64,000 bases of DNA from Marinoscillum sp. (GTDB lineage: Bacteria > Bacteroidota > Bacteroidia > Cytophagales > Cyclobacteriaceae). Positions 57,799 to 64,000 of the stretch are shown piece after piece. Every line of letters begins with the position of its first letter. The first letter of the stretch is position 1. The stretch covers positions 1 through 64,000 of the forward strand of contig JAMWZA010000011.1 in NCBI GenBank assembly GCA_024305105.1. Reading direction: 5' to 3'. The position numbers were made by a program, and so were the translations under genes. The notes beneath the pieces are model-generated. The model ran no database searches and was not told where the DNA came from. It worked only from the letters and a program-made list of their open reading frames with translations.

Positions 57799-58589
57799 TG
57801 AAAGGGAAAAAACCCTCAAAGCCTCAAGGCGACAAAGGAACCAACAAATTTAGCGAGCCTAAACCTCAGGAAACTCGCTTGAATAAGTATATCGCAAATG
57901 CCGGAGTCTGCTCACGCCGTGAAGCAGACCAGCTGATTGCCGATGGTGAGATAAAAATAAACGGTGAAGTGGTCCGCGAAATGGGCTACAAGGTGAACCG
58001 AACTGATAAGGTGGAGTACAAAGGCAAAGTACTTCAAACAGAAAAGCTTCAGTACGTTCTTTTGAACAAGCCAAACGACTTTATCACCACCTCTTCCGAC
58101 CCACAGGGTAGAAATACAGTGATGAGTTTGATTAAAACAGCCTGTGAAGAGCGTATATATCCAGTAGGCCGGCTAGATCGAGCTACTACAGGTTTGTTGC
58201 TTTTTACCAATGATGGAGAACTGGCAAAGCGTCTAACGCATCCATCGTACAATATCAAGAAGATTTATCAGGTAACACTTGATCGGCCGATCGAAAACAA
58301 AGACTTTGATAAAATTTTAAAAGGAGTGAAACTCGAAGATGGGATTGCCACTCCAGATGAAATGGCGATTGTTACGGATGACAACATGGTTCTTGGGATT
58401 GAAATCCACATAGGCAAAAACCGCATTGTCAGAAGAATTTTTGAGCACTTTGGATATAAAGTGGTAAAGCTGGATCGGGTAATGTTTGGGCCACTCACTA
58501 AAAAGAACCTTAGCAGAGGAAAATTCAGACACCTCTCACCTAAAGAAGTCATCTCATTGAAGAGCATGACTGGAAATAAGAAAAAGTAA
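57795..58589 (+). CDS. rluB: 23S rRNA pseudouridine synthase RluB-type (RsuA/RluB family)
   Basis: A 264-residue enzyme. After a basic, disordered start (KGKKPSKPQGDKGTNK) comes an S4 domain (RLNKYIANAGVCSRREADQLIADGEIKINGEVV). The catalytic domain has the Asp in PVGRLDRATTGLLLFTNDGELAKRLTHPS (about residue 122) and the RsuA/RluB C-terminus GKNRIVRRIFEHFGYKVVKLDRVMFGPL. It makes pseudouridine in 23S rRNA (position 2605 in E. coli RluB). It is coupled to scpB, the common gene order. Confidence 0.92.
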   Translation: MMKGKKPSKPQGDKGTNKFSEPKPQETRLNKYIANAGVCSRREADQLIADGEIKINGEVVREMGYKVNRTDKVEYKGKVLQTEKLQYVLLNKPNDFITTSSDPQGRNTVMSLIKTACEERIYPVGRLDRATTGLLLFTNDGELAKRLTHPSYNIKKIYQVTLDRPIENKDFDKILKGVKLEDGIATPDEMAIVTDDNMVLGIEIHIGKNRIVRRIFEHFGYKVVKLDRVMFGPLTKKNLSRGKFRHLSPKEVISLKSMTGNKKK

Positions 58590-58596
58590 TAAGCCA

Positions 58597-58626
58597 TCTC
58601 AAAAGACGTCAATTCGCCTTTTGAGA
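58597..58626. terminator. Hairpin between convergent rluB and the 747-residue gene
   Basis: TCTCAAAAG and CTTTTGAGA form a 9-bp stem with a 12-base loop, 7 bases after the rluB stop. It lies in the 51-bp gap where both genes must stop. T-rich sequence follows only loosely on the plus strand. Confidence 0.5.
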
Positions 58627-58640
58627 CAACACCTTTTGTT

Positions 58641-60884
58641 TTATTTCATTGAATTGGCAAGTACCTCCAGATCACTATTAATAATCAGGTGAACCGCACT
58701 ACCAGGTTCATCATCTACTCTTACGCTTCTAGTATATGAACCATTGGAACCAAACACGTTGATGCAATCATCACTAACCTTGTAGACTTTATTGGTAAAA
58801 TAAGGCCGGCTGTTGTTGAAGGTTTTCATATCCGTAACCTCACCTGATAGATCGACTTTCAACGCAAACGAACGCGTGTCCAGATTCGAACCCGAAACTC
58901 TACTGATTTTTCCATCGAGCATTTTAAGTTCGTTGTAGTTACCAAGCAACATGTACCCATCATCGAGGTTAACCACATTGTTGATATCTCCCTTATAACT
59001 CATCCGTTGCTGCCAGAGTAAATCACCATAGATGCTATAATTAGCCAAAATTAGCTCTGATTGTTGCAAGATATCATCCAGGTAATCCTCGCCCTTGTAA
59101 GTTACCATTAGCGTATTGGTGCGCTCATTATAATTAATGGTGCGCGGGTATTGGTTGAGCAACAACCTTCGACTCAAGGTCACATCACCCTTTTCATCAA
59201 AAATGTACAAATGGTTGTGTCTTACCATATTGGTATCCACACCATTTAGAATGACTGCCAAGCCACCAGGAACGGTTTTAATAGCTCCTACCCGGGTGTG
59301 GGAATCTGGCCCAATCGCACTATCGAATTGCAGCAAATACTCATTATACCAACCTACTTTTTTATCTGGAGTAACTCCACATACAAATGCCTGAGTTTTG
59401 TCTTCCTTTTCATTTCGAAATATCCCACCCAAAAACAAGGACCCATCGAAGTTTTCAACTCTGTGTGTCGTTATTGGATCTGTTCCCAGCATGTCATTAT
59501 CCGCAGACAGTTGCTCTTGTAAAGCAATATTCTTGCGGTTATGAGTAACCGTCTCTGCGGTGCTGTCTGATGCCAACATCTCATATAAGCGATCTCGTAT
59601 GGTCGATACATACTGAGCGGCGTCTTCTCTATTCGCGCTACGTTCTGTGGTGATCAAACTTGAAATGCCAGACATCCCTTGATAATGCGTATTGATGAAC
59701 TCTGGGTATTTATTGAGTGACGCCTCTGTATTTCGTCTGCGAATGTCACTAAGCACTGTGTCCGCCTCTTTAATCCGATTGACCATTTGGCCGTAGAGGT
59801 AAAGTTTGCGTTCGACATCCAGTGAAGTAGCTGTGTCCAACTGTCGACTCAACAGCTGTTGGTAAATCAAATCGTGTTTTTTCTCCTTGTAGATAAATAT
59901 TGGTTCCACCACAGAATTGAGATCGTATTTTCGAAGTTTAAACAGCACCTCTTTCGAGACTTTAAGCGGCTCAAATTCATCACGAATAAAATCAGGCTGG
60001 GCCTGCTCCACTTCTCTATCCAATCGCAGTTTTTCTTTGGCCAAATCCAATCGTAATTGGTCGATTTCAGCATGAATGATTTCACGGGTTTCATCTACCC
60101 AGGAAGCATAATCCCAAACCGCTATTTCAGACTTCAGGAAATTAATTTTGGACTCCAAACCATCCAAACGGTAGACCTTAATTGGCCGAACACTCATGTT
60201 CTGGTCATAGCCAACATCGAATGTATCAGATGCAGATTTGTACTCCTCCCAGTATTTCAAACTCTCGAGATAGTCACTCTTGATTTGCTCAAATCGATCA
60301 TCCACTGACTGATCATATAGCAAGTACAAATCTTTAAATGTAGGATAGTCACCTAAAATGGATGTGAACCCTTTATGTGCCTTGTCGTAGCTACTAAAGC
60401 TCTTTGTAAACTTATCATAAATGGTAGGCACGTTGGCTATGTAGTTATTCATCTCAGCCATCATCTGGTCAATGTGCTGACGGATGGTATCATATTCCAC
60501 CTCTACTCTACCTTTTTCGTCTATTCTACCAAAATTGAAATAAAGCTCTTCATTCCTGCGTACATGCTTATCATCCAAATACCTGTTGGTCACTTCAAAT
60601 GCTTTCACAGCTTCCCGCGCGTTACCTACTTTGTAAGCATAGTCCTTAATAGGATCACTGTTTTTATAGCGAGTTTCATAGATGACAGCCATCTGAAAAT
60701 ACAAGGCAGGGTTCTGAGCCTCTTCCTGGAAATACCGCTTTAGTTGAGCTAATGCACCACTTGGTGGTAATGCCAACATCCTTGGCAGTTGGTCTTCAAA
60801 CTTCTCCAGCTTCTGACTAAAGGCAGGCTGAAAACATGCCACAAATAGTATAAGTATTGATAATTTCTTCATAACAACTCGCAT
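58641..60884 (-). CDS. Large secreted protein of unknown function
   Basis: A 747-residue protein with a signal peptide (MKKLSILILFVACFQPAFSQ, from the second ATG at 60872; the track start is at 60884, right after the upstream stop). The first 370 residues are TPR-like and coiled-coil helices (FQMAVIYETRYK, NAREAVKAFEVTNRYLDD, DQLRLDLAKEKLRLDREVEQ). The last 300 look beta-rich, with repeated short strands (FVCGVTPDKKVGWYNEYLLQF, GYMLLGNYNELKMLD) like a beta-propeller. I do not know the family. It is the third gene after CHAT and OmpA/PD40 and probably works with them at the envelope. Confidence 0.7.
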   Translation of the reverse strand: MRVVMKKLSILILFVACFQPAFSQKLEKFEDQLPRMLALPPSGALAQLKRYFQEEAQNPALYFQMAVIYETRYKNSDPIKDYAYKVGNAREAVKAFEVTNRYLDDKHVRRNEELYFNFGRIDEKGRVEVEYDTIRQHIDQMMAEMNNYIANVPTIYDKFTKSFSSYDKAHKGFTSILGDYPTFKDLYLLYDQSVDDRFEQIKSDYLESLKYWEEYKSASDTFDVGYDQNMSVRPIKVYRLDGLESKINFLKSEIAVWDYASWVDETREIIHAEIDQLRLDLAKEKLRLDREVEQAQPDFIRDEFEPLKVSKEVLFKLRKYDLNSVVEPIFIYKEKKHDLIYQQLLSRQLDTATSLDVERKLYLYGQMVNRIKEADTVLSDIRRRNTEASLNKYPEFINTHYQGMSGISSLITTERSANREDAAQYVSTIRDRLYEMLASDSTAETVTHNRKNIALQEQLSADNDMLGTDPITTHRVENFDGSLFLGGIFRNEKEDKTQAFVCGVTPDKKVGWYNEYLLQFDSAIGPDSHTRVGAIKTVPGGLAVILNGVDTNMVRHNHLYIFDEKGDVTLSRRLLLNQYPRTINYNERTNTLMVTYKGEDYLDDILQQSELILANYSIYGDLLWQQRMSYKGDINNVVNLDDGYMLLGNYNELKMLDGKISRVSGSNLDTRSFALKVDLSGEVTDMKTFNNSRPYFTNKVYKVSDDCINVFGSNGSYTRSVRVDDEPGSAVHLIINSDLEVLANSMK

Positions 60885-63005
60885 TTAGACACCTAGAATT
60901 TTAAGTACTACACGCCTGTTTTTGGCCTTATTCTCTTCTGAATCATTCGGCACTATGGGTTGACTTTCGCCATACCCTTTGGCCGTAAATCGATCCTGAG
61001 AGATCTTATTCTCTATCATAAACTTCACCACACTTTGCGCTCTTCTATTGGAAAGGGCCGCGTTGTAAGCTGCCGAGCCTACGTCATCAGTATGCGCCGC
61101 AATCTCCACGCGCATATTTGGGTTTTGCTCCATTAGCTCTACCACTCGCTGAAGTTCGCCATACGAAACCTCATTCAGTTGATCGGAATTGGATTCGAAC
61201 AAAATATCCTTTAAAGTAAGATTAGCACCAGGTAGTAACGGCTGAAGCTTTAATTCCAGATTCGGCATTTCCCCATTGGAAGCGACCGTAACTCCACCTG
61301 TGGGGTCGTCGGCATCACCAGATGATATCTTGGTCCCTTCGGGATCTACATCTATCACCGTACTGTTGAAGGCATAGCCCTGATCACTGGTGGCTTCTAT
61401 TTCGTAGCGGTCACCTACACGCAAGGCAACTGTTTCATTACCGTTTACCTCAATGACCTCATCTCGATTTCTATTTCGTATTCTCACCCGAGACCGAATC
61501 TTTCCATTGTTTACCAAATCCGCTACATTGATTTGAAGATCTCGCTTGTGTGGAAGCATTTCCACATCGCGAATGAACTCTGGGTAAATTACCAGATCAG
61601 ATACATCCAGGGTGAAAAACTTACTGTCAAAGTTCTCCTTATCTACGATAATCTCATAAATCTTTCCTAGTGGTAAATCCAGCGTAATTCTACCACTTGG
61701 ATTGTTCTCAATGTCCTGCAAGAACCCTGCACCTCCTTGTTCTTTCACCTTAATATTGGCCTGTATGGGCTCGAAAAGGTCACCATCGTAGATGTTCAAG
61801 TTGAGACTAGCTGATTTGTACAACTGAATGTCCTGATCAATCTCCTTGTACTCATCCTCCTCTGTCAAATCAAAAAACAATGATTTGGATGTGTAGCCAT
61901 CCTGCTTGATTTCGATGTTATAGTTTCCTCCTACAGCCAGAACCACGGTATACCGACCATCATTCGGGTTGTTGGCCAGTGTCATGATCTCTCCAGAAGT
62001 AAATGCATCCGACACCACGATATCAGCTGCCACTCCTTCACCAGAGCTGCCATCGGTGATGTAACCCTGGATAATAATATTTTTGAACTGACGTAATTGA
62101 TACGGAATCTCCACTGAGTAAATATCGCTGGCATCATGGACGTAATACAGTAAATCACCTTGCGCCGAAATGGAGGAAAACTGATCGGGCAGCGCCGAGT
62201 TAACAAATTCCAGTGCCACTGGAGAAACCCAATCACCAATTGGTGTAAGGTGCGTTTGATACAAATCGAAATTACCTTTTCCGCCCAGCCGATTGGATGC
62301 AAAGATCAACGTCTTGTTATCCGCCATAATTCTTGGCGCTTTCTCACAATCCTGATTGATGGGATATGGCAGGAGTTCTGGGGAACCCCAGGTTCCATCG
62401 GGCTGTTTCTTAGATAGATAAAGGCTAAAACAAGCTTTATTTTCCCAAAGTTTAGCCAGGTCTTTATCCTGGATAGGATTAAAGTTTTGTCTTACGAAGT
62501 ACAGCGTTTTACCATCGGCAGAGATCGATGGGAATCCTTCATATCCGCTGGAGTTGATTGGCTCTCCAATATTCACTGGATCGGTCCATGACTCTCCATC
62601 CCTTACTGAATAATAAATATCCTCGCTTCCGAAACCACTCCGGAAGGAAGCGAAAAAGAACAACACGTTACCATCAAAAGAGATGCTTGGCCCACCAATT
62701 AAATCCGTGGTGTCTCCAAAATCATTGATCGCATTGATCGGAGCTGGCTCTGTCCATTCTCCATCTACATACCTGGAATCGAAAAGCTCATACCTTCCTC
62801 TTCTGTTGGACTCCAGGATCATGGTTCTGCCATCAGCAGAAATCGAAGGAGCATATTCGATCCGATTGCTATTAAAGGCATCAATAGGCCCAGCTGTTGA
62901 CTTAAAGTAATTCAGCGAATCAGCATAGGTTCTCAACGAATCAGGAACCTGGCCTTGCGCCCAATATCCCATCAAGAGAATAAGAACTGTTATGACATGT
63001 TTCAT
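60885..63005 (-). CDS. OmpA-family protein with PD40 beta-propeller
   Basis: A 706-residue outer-membrane-associated protein with a signal peptide (MKHVITVLILLMGYWAQGQ). There are PD40/WD40-like repeats in the first 290 residues (YAPSISADGRTMILESNRRG, GGPSISFDGNVLFFFASFR, GFPSISADGKTLYFVRQ, KAPRIMADNKTLIFASNRLGG). Carboxypeptidase-regulatory-like beta domains follow (about 310-480). An OmpA peptidoglycan-binding domain ends it (LFESNSDQL, VEIAAHTDDVGSAAYNAALSNRRAQSVVKFM, RRVVLKIL). It resembles PorE-type T9SS proteins but lacks the N-terminal TPR, so I do not name it porE. It abuts the next gene with no gap. Confidence 0.88.
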   Translation of the reverse strand: MKHVITVLILLMGYWAQGQVPDSLRTYADSLNYFKSTAGPIDAFNSNRIEYAPSISADGRTMILESNRRGRYELFDSRYVDGEWTEPAPINAINDFGDTTDLIGGPSISFDGNVLFFFASFRSGFGSEDIYYSVRDGESWTDPVNIGEPINSSGYEGFPSISADGKTLYFVRQNFNPIQDKDLAKLWENKACFSLYLSKKQPDGTWGSPELLPYPINQDCEKAPRIMADNKTLIFASNRLGGKGNFDLYQTHLTPIGDWVSPVALEFVNSALPDQFSSISAQGDLLYYVHDASDIYSVEIPYQLRQFKNIIIQGYITDGSSGEGVAADIVVSDAFTSGEIMTLANNPNDGRYTVVLAVGGNYNIEIKQDGYTSKSLFFDLTEEDEYKEIDQDIQLYKSASLNLNIYDGDLFEPIQANIKVKEQGGAGFLQDIENNPSGRITLDLPLGKIYEIIVDKENFDSKFFTLDVSDLVIYPEFIRDVEMLPHKRDLQINVADLVNNGKIRSRVRIRNRNRDEVIEVNGNETVALRVGDRYEIEATSDQGYAFNSTVIDVDPEGTKISSGDADDPTGGVTVASNGEMPNLELKLQPLLPGANLTLKDILFESNSDQLNEVSYGELQRVVELMEQNPNMRVEIAAHTDDVGSAAYNAALSNRRAQSVVKFMIENKISQDRFTAKGYGESQPIVPNDSEENKAKNRRVVLKILGV

Positions 63006-63027
63006 ATTTACTTAATTAATTTCAATG

Positions 63028-64000
63028 TTATTTACCAAGCATGACAAACGCTCCCCAGTAATAAGGATCCTTAAATTCCTTTCTCACTGAAGCGATGGCA
63101 TTATTAAAGGCCTCCAACCGCGATTGACCACCAAACCAGTTTTTATAAAAACCACTCATCAGCATCTGCGTGGTTTGATCATTTACCTTCCAAAGACTCA
63201 TCACCAGATTGTCAGCTCCTGCCACTATAAATGACCGCTGCAAACCATAAACTCCTTCACCATTTTTCACCTCCCCAAGACCAGTTTCACAAGCTGACAT
63301 TACGACTAGCTGGGTGTTGTCTAGATTCAGGTTCATCACTTCATATGCTGTAAGTATTCCATCCTCCTCACCCTTCAGGTCCTCATTCCTTACCGTGTTT
63401 TGAGCTCCCGCTAATAACAAACCCGACCGCAGCAATGGATTGAATTTGGCATTACGACTTGTGAGACCCTCTTCAGACTTTGTTTTAATATCTTCCAAAA
63501 AGAAACCATGTGTAGCAATATGCAATATTTTAGGGCTGGCTATGGCTTTTACCTGCTCCTCTGTAGCTGCAGCTTCAAGGTACGTTTTTACCTGCCACTG
63601 ACCACCAGAAATCACCTTCTCTATCTCCTGTATTTCTTTTAGCGTTCCAGGAAGTTCAGCAATTTCACTTCCAAAACTTCGCTCCATATCAGCTGAAGCC
63701 AACAAGCTACCACCTGTTGATTGCTCCAATTCAGACAGGTAGTATTTCGGATAACCAAACATGATCGCATCTTCACTTACTGATTTAACTTCCTGTGTCT
63801 CGATTAGCTCTCTGGTATTACTCAACAGCCTGATTCGATATCTGTCTAGCAAGTACTCCTCTTTATCGGCATTGAATAGCGTGGATATATTCACCTTATT
63901 AAGCACACCATCGGCTGAGAGGTATATCGACTTAACAGAATTAGGAATTACCTCATCAAACTGTTTCCAAAAGATCTCATAAGAGCGGTTATCCTCAACT
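63028..64000 (-). CDS. CHAT-domain (caspase-like) peptidase, N-terminus outside the window
   Basis: The track shows only a 292-residue ORF from a GTG at 63906, but the frame stays open to position 64000 and encodes NRSYEIFWKQFDEVIPNSVKSIYLSADG, the normal lead-in of a CHAT domain. So the gene continues beyond the edge. The catalytic dyad is visible as ILHIATHGFFLED (His) and VVMSACETGLGEVKNGEGVYGLQRSF (Cys). Family members usually carry many TPRs upstream. It is 22 bp before the OmpA/PD40 gene. CHAT proteases act in programmed responses and protein processing. Confidence 0.88.
   Translation of the reverse strand, partial: VEDNRSYEIFWKQFDEVIPNSVKSIYLSADGVLNKVNISTLFNADKEEYLLDRYRIRLLSNTRELIETQEVKSVSEDAIMFGYPKYYLSELEQSTGGSLLASADMERSFGSEIAELPGTLKEIQEIEKVISGGQWQVKTYLEAAATEEQVKAIASPKILHIATHGFFLEDIKTKSEEGLTSRNAKFNPLLRSGLLLAGAQNTVRNEDLKGEEDGILTAYEVMNLNLDNTQLVVMSACETGLGEVKNGEGVYGLQRSFIVAGADNLVMSLWKVNDQTTQMLMSGFYKNWFGGQSRLEAFNNAIASVRKEFKDPYYWGAFVMLGK

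Noticed and set aside
60885-63005. Naming the OmpA/PD40 gene porE of the type IX secretion system
   Set aside because: The propeller, regulatory-domain and OmpA order is similar, but the N-terminal TPR part is missing and no other T9SS core gene is nearby.

Overview
The window reads as a chromosomal segment of a free-living member of the phylum Bacteroidota, most likely order Cytophagales. The evidence is a C-terminal type IX secretion sorting domain on a subtilisin-like protease, a long NusB followed by YtxH, DUF1573, YajC, YbbR and CoaE, a leucine-dehydrogenase-type amino acid dehydrogenase, DUF4293, and promoter-like elements of the TAnnTTTG type instead of the sigma70 form seen in Proteobacteria. 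I see no rRNA, tRNA, CRISPR array, insertion sequence or prophage. Most genes are ordinary housekeeping or envelope genes with dense spacing.

Layout. 1-7.6 kb: a partial exo/endonuclease-phosphatase, a DUF4268 gene, a YefM/YoeB-type toxin-antitoxin pair whose toxin is frameshifted, a GH13 branching enzyme, an orphan MacB/FtsX-type permease, a decayed gene fragment and an MBL-fold hydrolase. 7.7-13.3 kb: a Crp/Fnr regulator divergent from a four-gene operon (ethanolamine-type permease, iron alcohol dehydrogenase, PuuD-like amidohydrolase, aldehyde dehydrogenase) that fits gamma-glutamyl amine catabolism. 13-24 kb: a Kv-like channel, a hybrid histidine kinase, a bile-acid:Na+ symporter family protein, an acyltransferase, a MORN-type protein, an M14 peptidase with a GATase-like tail, a mutarotase and an M57 metalloprotease. 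24-33 kb: an S8 protease with a T9SS tail, an unknown membrane protein, HigBA, an SDR gene with its TetR regulator and matching operators, HtpG and DUF4293.

33-43 kb is the most unusual part. TruA and an ABC exporter half are followed by an AT-rich accessory block, all on the minus strand. It holds a four-gene ABC-three-component (ABC-3C) conflict operon and a CBS-HEPN gene, each bracketed by its own short repeats. A second ABC exporter half follows. The two exporter halves have complementary degenerate ATP sites, as in heterodimeric exporters, so the accessory block sits between likely partners. Within the ABC-3C operon, a small two-helix membrane protein ends with a roughly 20-residue motif that is repeated at the start of the next protein. 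This suggests a homotypic-motif link between a membrane effector and its sensor, and is my best candidate for an undescribed system.

43-64 kb returns to core genes: leucine dehydrogenase, the nusB-ytxH-DUF1573-yajC-ybbR-coaE run, a WG-repeat protein, a TMEM175-family channel gene preceded by a structured RNA with a strong terminator, a DoxX-like protein, an M28 peptidase, an AsmA-like protein, an isoaspartyl peptidase, DksA-like/ScpB/RluB, and a CHAT protease - OmpA/PD40 - unknown secreted protein operon that runs off the right edge.
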